A DNA stretch of 64,000 nt from Budvicia diplopodorum (GTDB lineage: Bacteria; Pseudomonadota; Gammaproteobacteria; Enterobacterales; Enterobacteriaceae), in contig NZ_WOYF01000012.1 in the NCBI RefSeq assembly GCF_009800925.1, positions 45,250 to 109,249 of the forward strand, given 5' to 3'. Both the position numbers and the translations under genes were made by a program. Of this stretch, positions 30,745-40,053 are shown piece by piece (position 1 is the stretch's first letter; each line of letters begins with the position of its first letter). Below the pieces are notes generated by a model. The model had not been told where the DNA came from, searched no databases, and saw only the letters and a list, made by a program, of their open reading frames with translations.

Positions 30745-30993
30745 TTACTCATCGCCTTTACGGATCAGGTAACGATAAGGAAGCCGTTGCGTTTCTGCCT
30801 GCAAAAGTTCGTGGTCCATAAAGCGGCAAAAACCGGGAATATCACGGGTCGTTGCCGGATCGTCAGCCACAATTAATAGCGTTTGTCCTGCCGTCATATG
30901 GCGCACGGTTTTACGCACCATCATCACAGGCTCAGGGCAACGCAGGCCTTGCGCATCAAGCGTTTTATCCGGATTCGAAAATAAATCAGTCAT
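30745..30993 (-). CDS. tusA: Sulfur carrier protein TusA
   Basis: Sulfurtransferase of 82 residues that takes persulfide sulfur from IscS and passes it to TusBCD for 2-thiouridine formation in tRNA. The active cysteine is C19 in [17 protein letters not shown]. Nearly all of it matches the E. coli protein. It is a single gene. Confidence 0.96.
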   Translation of the reverse strand: MTDLFSNPDKTLDAQGLRCPEPVMMVRKTVRHMTAGQTLLIVADDPATTRDIPGFCRFMDHELLQAETQRLPYRYLIRKGDE

Positions 30994-31302
30994 TAGGTTC
31001 TCAGAGCGGTGTAGCCATTAGCCGCAATAGTTTAATACGATAGGATACCAGTAGCAAACAGCGCCGGGATCTCGCCGCCGGCTAAATAGTAAAAATACAC
31101 GACAGACTAATAGCGGCGAAATATATCCTAGCGTTCATTTTCCCATGAGCCCGTATTTTTACCGGATGTATTCCTAATCTCACGTTGCAATCACACGGCA
31201 ACTGAGTATGATCCCACTTCTCGCGCCAAAGCGCGCACATCGGCAAAGGTTGGGTTCCCTCACCCCAACAGAGTGTTCATACTCACTAAAAAGGTTAATG
31301 AC
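30994..31302. other. tusA-yhhQ intergenic region
   Basis: A 309-bp spacer. The right end (31249-31294) carries the candidate preQ1 riboswitch of yhhQ. The rest should hold the divergent promoters and shows nothing else I can name. Confidence 0.5.
31249..31294 (+). promoter_or_regulatory. Candidate preQ1-I riboswitch in the yhhQ leader
   Basis: Directly ahead of a queuosine-precursor transporter the RNA can form a compact preQ1-I-like fold. P1 is GTTGGG (31249-31254) with CCCAAC (31264-31269). A 9-base C-rich loop ends in C31263, where the ligand-recognising cytosine would sit. A small extra hairpin GAGT/ACTC (31271-31284) follows, then an A-rich tail with AAAAAGG. The tail GG (31293-31294), which is the Shine-Dalgarno, could pair with loop Cs as P2. 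The extra hairpin resembles the type III architecture. Visual match only. Confidence 0.5.
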
Positions 31303-31989
31303 ATGTTTGAGTTCACATCTCAACAGCGCATGAAGGCGCTGTTATGGTTAGCATTTTTTCATATTCTGATTATTGCTTCCAGCAACTATCTGGTTCAACT
31401 ACCGATTAATATTTTTGGTTTCCATACCACATGGGGCGCATTCACGTTCCCGTTTATTTTTCTGACCACTGATCTGACGGTCCGAGTTTTCGGCGCGCCG
31501 TTGGCCCGCAGAATTATCTTAGTGGTGATGATCCCAGCGCTAGCCATTTCTTACCTACTATCCACCCTGTTTTATGACGGAACGTGGCAAGGGTTTGAGT
31601 CTCTATACAGCTTCAATCTGGTGGTTGCCCGCATCGCCATTGCCAGCTTTATGGCCTACGTGTTGGGACAAATTCTGGATATCAACGTCTTCAACCGATT
31701 TCGTAAGCTAAAAATCTGGTGGATCGCGCCAAGCATTTCCGCGGTATTTGGTAACCTCAGCGATACCATTGCCTTCTTCTCGATTGCATTTTATAAAAGC
31801 ACCAATGCTTTTATGGCCGATAATTGGGTGGAAATTGCGTTGGTCGATTACGCCTTCAAGCTCATCATCTGTGCACTATTCTTCCTACCAATGTACGGAA
31901 TATTGCTTAACGTATTGCTTAAACGGCTAGTGCAGCTCCACGCTTCGGCTCCGACTGAGGCCGATAAACAGCCTATTGCTCAACTATAG
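31303..31989 (+). CDS. yhhQ: Queuosine precursor transporter YhhQ
   Basis: Inner-membrane vitamin-transporter-like protein (COG1738) of 228 residues with about six membrane segments. In E. coli YhhQ imports preQ0/preQ1 for tRNA queuosine synthesis. FHTTWGAFTFPFIFLTTDLTVR and the FGNLSDT stretch are family hallmarks. The frame begins 10 codons earlier, inside the leader. I start at MFEFTSQQR, which matches E. coli in length and has AAGG at 8-9 bp. The start fits the candidate riboswitch, whose tail holds this Shine-Dalgarno. Confidence 0.93.
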   Translation: MFEFTSQQRMKALLWLAFFHILIIASSNYLVQLPINIFGFHTTWGAFTFPFIFLTTDLTVRVFGAPLARRIILVVMIPALAISYLLSTLFYDGTWQGFESLYSFNLVVARIAIASFMAYVLGQILDINVFNRFRKLKIWWIAPSISAVFGNLSDTIAFFSIAFYKSTNAFMADNWVEIALVDYAFKLIICALFFLPMYGILLNVLLKRLVQLHASAPTEADKQPIAQL

Positions 31990-32077
31990 GTTTGGCGAAA
32001 AACCGGCAACAGTGATATTTTTATGACTGCTCTCAAAAGCCCGTAAAGATATTTACGCAAAAACTAAAGGAAGTACC

Positions 32078-32638
32078 ATGCAGAAGTTAGTGAAAATTGT
32101 AGGTCTCTGTTTATTCGCCGTTAGCCTTGCAGCCTGCGATGGCAGTAAAGATAAGCCAGCGCCAGCGGACAATAATGCTTCTGCTTCACAGTCCAGCAGG
32201 CAAACCACCGTTTTGGGTGGGAAAGTAAGTTTTAATATTCCTGACGGGCTACAAGACCAGAGCGGTAATAACGCCTCACAGACCAGCAATATGGCGGTAT
32301 ATGCCGATAACTCAGCGCAAAAAATGCTGATCGTTATCAGCAGCTCAATGCCGGGCGATCCGTTAGAAAACCTGATTAACCGAATGGAATCACAGCAAAA
32401 AATTCGCGATGCCGAAATGAGCGTTTTGACTAAAAAAGAGTTCACCGTCGGCGGCCAAAAATTACAGCGTCTTGATACGCTGATTCGTATTGATGGCAAA
32501 AAGAACTACTCATCGACCTTATTGGGTCAGGTTGGCCAACAGCTACTCACGATGCAAGTCACTTTCCCGGCTGAGCAGCAGGCTGAAGGGGAAAAGGCCG
32601 TACAGGCGTTTATCGATTCGATTCAGATCAAACCTTAA
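32078..32638 (+). CDS. dcrB: DcrB-family lipoprotein
   Basis: Periplasmic lipoprotein of 186 residues. The signal peptide ends in a lipobox (SLAAC, modified Cys at residue 20), followed by a Ser/Asn/Ala-rich linker. The globular part matches E. coli DcrB (GNVG/GQVGQQLLTMQVTFPA). DcrB was found as a factor for phage C1 and C6 infection and is linked to envelope homeostasis. It follows yhhQ by 88 bp, with AAAGGAAG as ribosome binding site. Confidence 0.92.
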   Translation: MQKLVKIVGLCLFAVSLAACDGSKDKPAPADNNASASQSSRQTTVLGGKVSFNIPDGLQDQSGNNASQTSNMAVYADNSAQKMLIVISSSMPGDPLENLINRMESQQKIRDAEMSVLTKKEFTVGGQKLQRLDTLIRIDGKKNYSSTLLGQVGQQLLTMQVTFPAEQQAEGEKAVQAFIDSIQIKP

Positions 32639-32666
32639 TTTTATCTACTCGTTAGGCTAGATATGG

Positions 32667-32693
32667 AAAGGGCTACTTCAACGTAGCCCTTTA
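32667..32693. terminator. Hairpin after dcrB
   Basis: A perfect 10-bp stem (32667-32676 and 32683-32692) with a 6-base loop, flanked by AAA and TTT, lies between converging dcrB and glpC. Confidence 0.65.
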
Positions 32694-32808
32694 AGACCGC
32701 TGACCAAGCAGTTTAATTGGATTGCAGCGTAAATTTCGCCCGCATCGGTTACATCGGAATATGACCATTTTCTGGCGGTCGAGGGGCGATACTTTTAAGC
32801 TTAAACCG

Positions 32809-34008
32809 CTATGCCAGCGCCTTCGCCAGTAAGCTTATCGGATGCTCACAGCGTTTAGTCGTAGACATTTCAATCTGCCATTTACAGGTTTCACAGTCAG
32901 TTACCACGAAATCAACGCCGCTTTCTTCAATTTGGCGAAACAGTGAAGCACCGATACCCTGTGACGTTTCATAGTTTTCTTTCTTAAAACCATAGGTACC
33001 GGCAATACCACAGCACTGAGACTCCAGCACCACCAGCTCAACGCCGGGAATACGCTCGAGCAACGCCAGCGTGTATGCCGTCCAGCCCATTTTCTCCATA
33101 TGACAAGGCGTGTGATAGGCAATGCGCATTGGAGTACTTTTTAACTTAAGCTCACGCCCTTCGGACAATAAACGATAGAGATAGCGGGTTGCCAATTCAA
33201 CCTTATCGCGCACCGGGGTGGTATCGATGCCCAACAGGTGCGGATACTCATCTCTCAGCGTAAACGTACAGGTTGAAGAGGTCGCCACCACGGGAATACC
33301 TTTACCGATAACCGCATCCGCTAAAGAGTCGGCATTGACGCTGGCCTGCTTCTTAGCCTGCTCAATAAAACCGTTGGCGATCAAAGGTACGCCGCAGCAT
33401 TTCTCTTTTTTTAACAGCTGAACGCCAATTCCCATCGCATTAAATACGCTGACTAAGTCTTTTCCTAACTGAGGATCGTTATAGTTAACAAAGCAGCCGT
33501 GGAAGAAAGCGATCTGCTCATCGAATTTCTGCTGCCGTTCTACCTGCTTGCGATACCAGCCGCGGAAAGTGCCGTGGGAATACTTTGGTAGCTGACGACG
33601 ATGATCAATCTTTAACGCGCTGTCCAATAACCGTTTCACCGGCTTTAAGCCAACGGTTGCGTTAACCAGAGGGGCAAACGGGGTAGAAAGCGTTCCCATC
33701 AGGTCGGTATTACTCAAAATCGCATCGCGCAGCTTAAACTTAGGCTTGTTGTAGTTGATCCGCGCGCGCTGAATAATATCGCCAATCTTCACGTCCGACG
33801 GGCAGGCAACTTCACAGCGCTTGCAATTAGTACAATACTTTAGCGCCTCATCAAACAGGGCCGGATCCTTTAAACGTAAACGCTCACCGTCAGGGCCGGC
33901 CTGTTTTGGGCCCGGATAGTTAGGATTCACTTTAGCTACCGGACAATAAGTGGTGCATACCGTACACTTGATGCAGTTTTCAAAACTGTTATCGGCTATC
34001 AGGCTCAT
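32809..34008 (-). CDS. glpC: Anaerobic glycerol-3-phosphate dehydrogenase subunit C
   Basis: Fe-S membrane-anchor subunit of 399 residues. Two ferredoxin-type clusters are visible near the N-terminus (CIKCTVCTTYCP and CTNCKRCEVACP). Two CCG-type cysteine domains follow (KEKCCGVPL and ESQCCGIAGTYG). It links the GlpAB catalytic dimer to the quinone pool during anaerobic growth. Its start overlaps the glpB stop by 4 bp. Confidence 0.96.
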   Translation of the reverse strand: MSLIADNSFENCIKCTVCTTYCPVAKVNPNYPGPKQAGPDGERLRLKDPALFDEALKYCTNCKRCEVACPSDVKIGDIIQRARINYNKPKFKLRDAILSNTDLMGTLSTPFAPLVNATVGLKPVKRLLDSALKIDHRRQLPKYSHGTFRGWYRKQVERQQKFDEQIAFFHGCFVNYNDPQLGKDLVSVFNAMGIGVQLLKKEKCCGVPLIANGFIEQAKKQASVNADSLADAVIGKGIPVVATSSTCTFTLRDEYPHLLGIDTTPVRDKVELATRYLYRLLSEGRELKLKSTPMRIAYHTPCHMEKMGWTAYTLALLERIPGVELVVLESQCCGIAGTYGFKKENYETSQGIGASLFRQIEESGVDFVVTDCETCKWQIEMSTTKRCEHPISLLAKALA

Positions 34009-35279
34009 GCTGTTACCTCCGACGTTGCCAGAATCTGTTCGGCCACATATTGAGCACTCACCAGTGACACACCGGCACCGCAGCCTTGTTGCAACGGATC
34101 ATAACCGCCTAATACTGCACCGATAGCAAAAAGGTTTGTCACCGGTTTGCCGTCAATCATTCCGTGCAGTTGATTATCCGTTTTCACCCCAAAGCGCAGA
34201 TAAGGCTGGGCAGAGAACATGTTGTCTTTCGTCCAGTCAGCGCGTTGAGATTCAGTAATCATATCTAAGCCAAATACCGGCTCGTAGGTACGGTCAAAAT
34301 CGGCCACCAAGCCATTGCTGAAAAAGCTACCGCTGGCCAGCACCACGTGTTCCGCCGTAACGGGAATATCGGTATGGTTACGGGTATAAAGCTTTTTCAC
34401 TTTGTCGCCGTCAAGGTCGGCACGCAGTACCGCATCGCCCGGCATAAACTGCCCGCCAAGCTGCTGAAAACGACGACGCAGTGACTGATGCATCCGAATT
34501 CCCAACAATGAAGGCGGCAGCGTCGGCACTAACATAATTGGTTTGCCAACGCGGCGGCGCAATAGTGCCACAGCGTCAGGATTATCAAGACCCACGCAGG
34601 CCGGTAAAATCACGGCTTCCACATCCTGAGCTAAACGGGCCAGCTCTTCAGCCAACAGTTCGGTATTTTCAACTAAATCCAACACCCGTGAAATATTGGT
34701 CGCGCGGAATTCACTCGGATTATTTCTCAGGCGATCTAGAGCAGGAACGTGCAGATAGTCAGTCATCACCTCAATGCCTTTATCGGCTAACGATCCGGCG
34801 GCTAACTGAGGCTGGAAATCCAGAAATCCTTCAATGCCGATAATAGCAATACGCTTCCACGGTAACGGTTTATCAATTGCTGAAGTAGGAACTTCCGTCG
34901 GGCTTAACCACGTTGCACGCAGCGTTCCCAGCGGCGTCATTCGCATATGATTCTCAGACACGTTACCGGTGAAACTCAGGCCGCAGTTAATGAGTAATCT
35001 CTCGGCCTGCTCAGCCATTTGGCTAACGCAGTCAGCACCCAACAAAGCGTAAGGATGTTGCGGAGACTGTCTGGCTAAGTCATCCAGTACGTTCAAAGGA
35101 TGCTTCACTACAGAGCCATCAGGCAGGTAGCTTAAGAAATCCAGTGAGCCGGAAGAAAAGTGCAGCGCGCTTTGTCCGGCGCTGATAATCGCGCAGCGTT
35201 TACCCCGTTCAGCCAGACGAATTCCGCAGGTTAGCCCTGCCAGACCACCGCCAATAATCGCGATATCAAATTTCATCAT
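34005..35279 (-). CDS. glpB: Anaerobic glycerol-3-phosphate dehydrogenase subunit B
   Basis: Flavoprotein subunit of 424 residues that forms the soluble dimer with GlpA. The N-terminal dinucleotide-binding motif IIGGGLAGLTCGIRLAERG is intact. GAVLGGYDPLQQGCGAGVSLVSAQ near the C-terminus is characteristic. It overlaps glpA by 14 bp and glpC by 4 bp, so the three are one translationally coupled operon. Confidence 0.96.
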   Translation of the reverse strand: MMKFDIAIIGGGLAGLTCGIRLAERGKRCAIISAGQSALHFSSGSLDFLSYLPDGSVVKHPLNVLDDLARQSPQHPYALLGADCVSQMAEQAERLLINCGLSFTGNVSENHMRMTPLGTLRATWLSPTEVPTSAIDKPLPWKRIAIIGIEGFLDFQPQLAAGSLADKGIEVMTDYLHVPALDRLRNNPSEFRATNISRVLDLVENTELLAEELARLAQDVEAVILPACVGLDNPDAVALLRRRVGKPIMLVPTLPPSLLGIRMHQSLRRRFQQLGGQFMPGDAVLRADLDGDKVKKLYTRNHTDIPVTAEHVVLASGSFFSNGLVADFDRTYEPVFGLDMITESQRADWTKDNMFSAQPYLRFGVKTDNQLHGMIDGKPVTNLFAIGAVLGGYDPLQQGCGAGVSLVSAQYVAEQILATSEVTA

Positions 35280-36909
35280 TTTTCTCCTCTCCGCAGGATA
35301 CCTCTAAGCCGCAAAGGCCTTGATACACCCAACTGGTAAATTCACTTTCTCTCAGGGCATCGCCCCAGGCAATCGGCCTGACGCCTTTCCAGCGTTCATT
35401 GAGGAAAGTAGAAAGCTGAACCAAAGATTGCTTTGGAGTTGAGATTTTAAAACGATTTAACAAACCGGCTGCTCGACAGGCGCAAAGTTCACCCTGACAG
35501 GTTCCCATACCGACGCGAGTACGGCGGCGCAAATCGATAAGATTATTCACCGTTAATGATTCCACCGCGTAACGAACTTCACCAGCGGTCACTGCCTCAC
35601 ATTCACAAACCAGACTATTATCTAAACGGCCATTGCCCACCATTTGGGTGGCCCGGTCACCGTGGCGATAAACGGCAGAACCGCGAATAGTGGACGGCAA
35701 CGAAACAACTTTACGCAGGGTCTCTTCGGCAGACTGCCGTGACCCCGGTAGCGCTTCTTCTGCGGTAGTACATTTACCGCTGTGGCCTAGCTTTTCACAC
35801 ACTTTATCCGTCGCCCATTCAGCCATTAAACGGTAGGTCATGAGCTTACCGCCGGTAATGGTCACGAAGCCTTCAAGGCCATCGCGTACCGCATGGTCCA
35901 GCAGCACAATACCGCGGCTAACGTTACGCCCGGACGGATCGTCATCGCTGGCAACCAACGGTCGAACGCCTGCGTAAGCGCGTAGAATACGCGTTTTCGC
36001 TAATCGAGGAGATAGCTTGGCGCCTTCGCGGATTAAAACGTCCACCTCTTGTGGCGTAACCACCATATTGTCGATCTGGTCATAAGGAATGCGGGTTGAA
36101 GTGGTACCAATCAGAGAAATCGTATCGCCGGGTACTAAAATATCGGCATCGGCCGGCTTGCGGCAACGGTTGATCACCATATTGTTAATGCGGTGCCCCA
36201 TAATTAGCAGCGCACCTTTCGCCGGGAACATTCGCACGCGGAGATCGGCATATTCAGCAATATTCTGCCCCCAAATACCGCCAGCATTCACCACGATCGA
36301 TGCATAGAGTTCACGAGTTTCCTTTTGGTAATGGTCGTAGACTTTTACGCCGGTAACCCGGTCGTTATGGCTCAATAGCCCAATCACTTCATGATACGTC
36401 AACACCTGAGCACCGTGCTCGCGGGCATCCAGCATATTAGCCGCGGTTAAACGAAATGGATCCACGGTACCATCCGGCACTCTTACTGCCCCCAACATAT
36501 CAGGATTGGCTGAGGGTTCGAGGCGCAGAGCCTCTTTAGGATCTAATGCATGAGCATGAATACCCGCGTCCTGACAGGCTTGAATAAACTTCGCCTGAAA
36601 AGAGATATCGTCTTCCGGCAACGTCAGGAACAGGCCATCAGTCGGCTCAACGCAGTGCCGTGCGATGCGTTTTAGAATTTTGTTTTCTTCGATACATTCG
36701 CGGGCAGATTCAGCATCGGTTACGGCATAGCGCGCACCGCTGTGTAATAATCCGTGGTTACGGCCGGTAGCTCCGGTTGCAATATCAAAGCGTTCAAGCA
36801 GAACGGTACGTAGTCCACGACGAGCGCAGTCGCGGGCCACGCCAGCACCGGTCGCCCCGCCGCCAATAATGATGACATCCGTTTCAGCTGAGGGAAAACT
36901 GTTCATCAT
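35266..36909 (-). CDS. glpA: Anaerobic glycerol-3-phosphate dehydrogenase subunit A
   Basis: FAD-containing catalytic subunit of 547 residues (G3P to DHAP, electrons finally to fumarate or nitrate). The Rossmann motif IIGGGATGAGVARDCARRG lies at the N-terminus. The C-terminal BFD-like [2Fe-2S] region has cysteines in VCECEAV and MGTCQGELCACRAAG. Two Met codons open the frame. It is the first gene of glpABC and divergent from glpT, with GlpR-like and CRP-like sites between. Confidence 0.96.
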   Translation of the reverse strand: MMNSFPSAETDVIIIGGGATGAGVARDCARRGLRTVLLERFDIATGATGRNHGLLHSGARYAVTDAESARECIEENKILKRIARHCVEPTDGLFLTLPEDDISFQAKFIQACQDAGIHAHALDPKEALRLEPSANPDMLGAVRVPDGTVDPFRLTAANMLDAREHGAQVLTYHEVIGLLSHNDRVTGVKVYDHYQKETRELYASIVVNAGGIWGQNIAEYADLRVRMFPAKGALLIMGHRINNMVINRCRKPADADILVPGDTISLIGTTSTRIPYDQIDNMVVTPQEVDVLIREGAKLSPRLAKTRILRAYAGVRPLVASDDDPSGRNVSRGIVLLDHAVRDGLEGFVTITGGKLMTYRLMAEWATDKVCEKLGHSGKCTTAEEALPGSRQSAEETLRKVVSLPSTIRGSAVYRHGDRATQMVGNGRLDNSLVCECEAVTAGEVRYAVESLTVNNLIDLRRRTRVGMGTCQGELCACRAAGLLNRFKISTPKQSLVQLSTFLNERWKGVRPIAWGDALRESEFTSWVYQGLCGLEVSCGEEKNDEI

Positions 36910-37023
36910 AAAGGGTTCCCGCCTTTTTCTGTCAAATTCATAACCTGATTCATATATCTATTAAGACATATTTTCCAACCATTTTGTTTGATAATGAGCA
37001 AGTTCGAGCAATATATATATTAA

Positions 37024-37041
37024 ACGCTCAATAAAGAACAT
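37024..37041. promoter_or_regulatory. GlpR operator-like site between glpA and glpT
   Basis: On the minus strand ATGTTCTTTATTGAGCGT keeps ATGTTC, the TTAT core and GAGC of the GlpR palindrome. It directly adjoins the CRP-like site. Confidence 0.6.
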
Positions 37042-37044
37042 TCA

Positions 37045-37060
37045 TGCGACGTCGGTCACA
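37045..37060. promoter_or_regulatory. CRP-like site between glpA and glpT
   Basis: TGCGA-CGTCGG-TCACA matches TGTGA-N6-TCACA at 9 of 10 defined positions. CRP activation of both operons is known in E. coli. Confidence 0.65.
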
Positions 37061-37284
37061 CGCCAAATGTAGATTAACATCAGTTAAAGTTAAAATAATG
37101 CTACATTTTCCGCCATATTAAGCGTCGGGATCCTATAATTGGCGTCAGGTCACATATCATCCACCGACAATAAGCTAACATTGTGAGCGATAAAGAAAAT
37201 AATATGAGCACGTTGAAGGTTATTCACCTTCATTATTATACCTATACGAAGATTTCGAGATGAATCACAGCCAGTGGAGGCTCC

Positions 37285-38646
37285 ATGTTAAGTTTATTTA
37301 AACCCGCGCAGCATACTGCGCGTCTCCCCCAGGATCAGGTTGATCCCACCTACCGTAAGCTTCGGTGGCAGATCTTTATGGGGATATTCTTCGGTTATGC
37401 CGCCTACTATCTAGTACGTAAAAACTTTGCTCTGGCAATGCCCTATCTGGTTGAACAAGGCTTCTCCAAGGGTGACCTAGGCTTTGCGCTATCGGGTATT
37501 TCGATTGCCTATGGCTTCTCAAAGTTCATTATGGGTTCGGTATCTGACCGTTCAAACCCAAGAGTATTCCTGCCAGCTGGCCTGATACTTGCCTCGTTAG
37601 TAATGCTATTTATGGGATTTGTTCCATGGGCAACGTCCAGCATCGCAGTAATGTTCGTATTACTGTTCGTTTGTGGTTGGTTCCAGGGTATGGGCTGGCC
37701 TCCGTGCGGACGTACTATGGTTCACTGGTGGTCACAGAAAGAGCGCGGCGGTATCGTCTCGGTATGGAACTGTGCTCATAACGTAGGTGGAGGTCTTCCT
37801 CCATTACTATTCCTGCTGGGTATGGCGTGGTTTCAGGACTGGAAAGCGGCATTCTATATGCCTGCACTGGCGGCAATCGTCATCGCGATGATCGCTTTTG
37901 CTCTGATGCGCGATACGCCACAGTCATGTGGTTTACCGTCTATCGAAGAGTACAAAAATGACTATCCGCCGGATTACACCGAAGAAGCTGAAGAAGAACT
38001 GACTGCAAAACAGATCTTCATGCAGTACGTTCTGCCTAACAAACTACTGTGGTATATCGCGATCGCTAACGTATTCGTCTACCTATTACGTTACGGTATT
38101 CTGGACTGGTCACCAACTTACCTGAAAGAGGTGAAACACTTCTCGCTGGATAAATCCTCTTACGCCTACTTCCTGTACGAGTATGCGGGTATCCCGGGAA
38201 CCCTGCTTTGCGGTTGGATGTCGGATAAAGTATTCAAAGGCAACCGTGGCGCAACCGGCGTGTTCTTTATGATTCTCGTGACTATCGCAACCGTCGTTTA
38301 CTGGCTAAATCCTGTCGGTAACCCTGGCATCGATATGGCCTGTATGATCGTCATTGGCTTCCTGATATATGGCCCGGTTATGCTGATTGGTCTGCACGCA
38401 CTTGAACTGGCACCGAAGAAAGCAGCCGGTACCGCCGCAGGCTTTACCGGCCTGTTCGGTTACTTAGGCGGTTCCGTTGCCGCCAGTGCCATAGTTGGTT
38501 ATACCGTTGACTACTTCGGATGGGACGGTGGATTTATGGTGATGATCGGCGGCAGCTGCTTAGCGGTAGTTCTGCTTATTATGACCATGCTTAGCGAAAA
38601 CAAACATAAAGCTGCGCTTCTTGCAGCTCAGAACAAAGGTCTTTAA
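37285..38646 (+). CDS. glpT: Glycerol-3-phosphate/phosphate antiporter GlpT
   Basis: Major facilitator (organophosphate:Pi antiporter family) of 453 residues with twelve membrane helices. [21 protein letters not shown] holds the substrate-binding Arg of helix 1, and [21 protein letters not shown] holds the second one on helix 7. [13 protein letters not shown] is the loop 2-3 signature. It imports G3P (and fosfomycin) in exchange for phosphate. A GTGGAGG ribosome binding site precedes the ATG. Confidence 0.97.
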   Translation: MLSLFKPAQHTARLPQDQVDPTYRKLRWQIFMGIFFGYAAYYLVRKNFALAMPYLVEQGFSKGDLGFALSGISIAYGFSKFIMGSVSDRSNPRVFLPAGLILASLVMLFMGFVPWATSSIAVMFVLLFVCGWFQGMGWPPCGRTMVHWWSQKERGGIVSVWNCAHNVGGGLPPLLFLLGMAWFQDWKAAFYMPALAAIVIAMIAFALMRDTPQSCGLPSIEEYKNDYPPDYTEEAEEELTAKQIFMQYVLPNKLLWYIAIANVFVYLLRYGILDWSPTYLKEVKHFSLDKSSYAYFLYEYAGIPGTLLCGWMSDKVFKGNRGATGVFFMILVTIATVVYWLNPVGNPGIDMACMIVIGFLIYGPVMLIGLHALELAPKKAAGTAAGFTGLFGYLGGSVAASAIVGYTVDYFGWDGGFMVMIGGSCLAVVLLIMTMLSENKHKAALLAAQNKGL

Positions 38647-38688
38647 TAGCATCCCGCTAATAGAGATTGAGCAAAAGTAATTCGAAAA

Positions 38689-38731
38689 AATACTCATGGA
38701 AGTCACAGAAATGTCACTTTCCATGAGTATT
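38689..38731. repeat. 13-bp inverted repeat enclosing Pho-box-like direct repeats
   Basis: The perfect arms AATACTCATGGAA (38689-38701) and TTCCATGAGTATT (38719-38731) enclose 17 bases. GTCAC occurs twice at exactly 11-bp pitch (38702 and 38713), the geometry of a PhoB box. The 18-mer 38700-38717 matches the Pho consensus at about 13 positions. It separates glpT from glpQ. Confidence 0.55.
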
Positions 38732-38875
38732 ATCACCGGCAGTTATTCAACTGATATTAAAGAATTATAACCAAATGCACTGTAGCCTGTTATGCCATAT
38801 AGCAGAGCCATCAGGTGTACATCGCTACAATAGAAATCTTACCGACAACACTACACAATATGGAGAATATTACTT

Positions 38876-39973
38876 ATGAGGACAGGCCTTAAGACCTTAC
38901 TGACGGGAATGATCCTGAGTATGTCCGTTGTTTCAGCCGTTGAAGCGAAGGCTAAAACGGACAAAACGGATAAGATTGTTATTGCCCACCGCGGCGCCAG
39001 CGGTTACCTGCCAGAACACTCTCTGCCTTCTAAAGCCATGGCTTACCAGCAAGGGGCTGACTATCTTGAACAAGATCTGGTTATGACTAAAGACGACAAG
39101 CTAGTGGTTTTACACGACCACTATCTTGACCGGGTCACCGACGTGGCCGAGCGTTTCCCTGATCGCGCCCGTAAAGACGGACGTTACTACGCGATAGACT
39201 TTACGTTGGCTGAAATCAAATCGTTAAAGTTTACCGAGGGCTTTGACATTAAAGACGGCAAAAAAATACAGTCTTACCCGGGCCGCTTCCCAATGGGTAA
39301 ATCTGATTTTCGTATTCATTCCTTTGAAGAAGAGATCGAGTTTGTACAGGGTCTGAACCACTCAACAGGTAAAAACATCGGTATTTATCCGGAAATTAAA
39401 GCGCCGTGGTTCCATCGCAGCGAAGGGAAGGACATTTCAGTTAAAGTACTTGAAGTACTCAAGCAATACGGTTACACCAAAAAAGACGATAAAGTCTATC
39501 TTCAGTGCTTTGACTTCAATGAACTTAAGCGTATTAAAACCGAGTTAATGCCAAAAGCAGGCCTAGACCTGAAGTTAGTACAGCTGATCGCCTACACCGA
39601 CTGGGAAGAGACTTTTGAACCTAATGCAGAAGGTAAACTGGTTAACTACAGCTATGACTGGATGTTCAAGCCCGGCGGCATGGCTGAAATCGCCAAATAT
39701 GCCGATGGTATTGGCCCTCAGTACCCAATGCTGATTGATGAAAAAGCCTCTAAACCTGGCCATGTAAAAATCACGTCAATGGTGAAAGATGCGCACGACA
39801 ACGGCATGGTTGTTCATCCATATACCCTACGCGCTGACGGGCTACCTAAATATGCAACCAGCATGGATCAACTGATGGGCGTTATGTTCAAGCAGGAAAA
39901 AGTTGACGGTATTTTCTCTGACTTCCCGGACTTGGTAGTGAAGTTCTTAGAAAAAGAAGGTATGCACAAATAA
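38876..39973 (+). CDS. glpQ: Periplasmic glycerophosphodiester phosphodiesterase GlpQ
   Basis: Secreted GDPD of 365 residues that hydrolyses glycerophosphodiesters to G3P plus alcohol, feeding GlpT. The signal peptide (about 1-24) ends in VEAKA. The catalytic set is complete: H38 in IAHRGASG, E65 and D67 in LEQD, and H80 in LHDHYLDRVTD. It lies 229 bp after glpT, with a long hairpin between, so it may have its own promoter in addition to read-through from glpT. Confidence 0.96.
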   Translation: MRTGLKTLLTGMILSMSVVSAVEAKAKTDKTDKIVIAHRGASGYLPEHSLPSKAMAYQQGADYLEQDLVMTKDDKLVVLHDHYLDRVTDVAERFPDRARKDGRYYAIDFTLAEIKSLKFTEGFDIKDGKKIQSYPGRFPMGKSDFRIHSFEEEIEFVQGLNHSTGKNIGIYPEIKAPWFHRSEGKDISVKVLEVLKQYGYTKKDDKVYLQCFDFNELKRIKTELMPKAGLDLKLVQLIAYTDWEETFEPNAEGKLVNYSYDWMFKPGGMAEIAKYADGIGPQYPMLIDEKASKPGHVKITSMVKDAHDNGMVVHPYTLRADGLPKYATSMDQLMGVMFKQEKVDGIFSDFPDLVVKFLEKEGMHK

Positions 39974-40000
39974 GAATGGGTTGTTAATGGATTAGAACGA

Positions 40001-40029
40001 CGGGGCATCGCTACTGTCGCGATGCCCCG
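40001..40029. terminator. Terminator-like hairpin between glpQ and yigL
   Basis: An 11-bp GC-rich stem (40001-40011 and 40019-40029) with a 7-base loop lies between converging genes. The flanking T content is low. Confidence 0.6.
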
Positions 40030-40053
40030 ATTCTCATCAAAAACCGTGGTGAG

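Larger units (their letters stand above)
36910..37284. other. glpA-glpT divergent control region
   Basis: A 375-bp spacer shared by two divergent glp operons. It contains a GlpR-operator-like palindrome (37024-37041), a strong CRP-like site (37045-37060), and weaker GlpR-like stretches near 36994-37012 and 37182-37199. The arrangement is like that of the E. coli glpTQ-glpACB region. No gene is seen in it. Confidence 0.7.
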
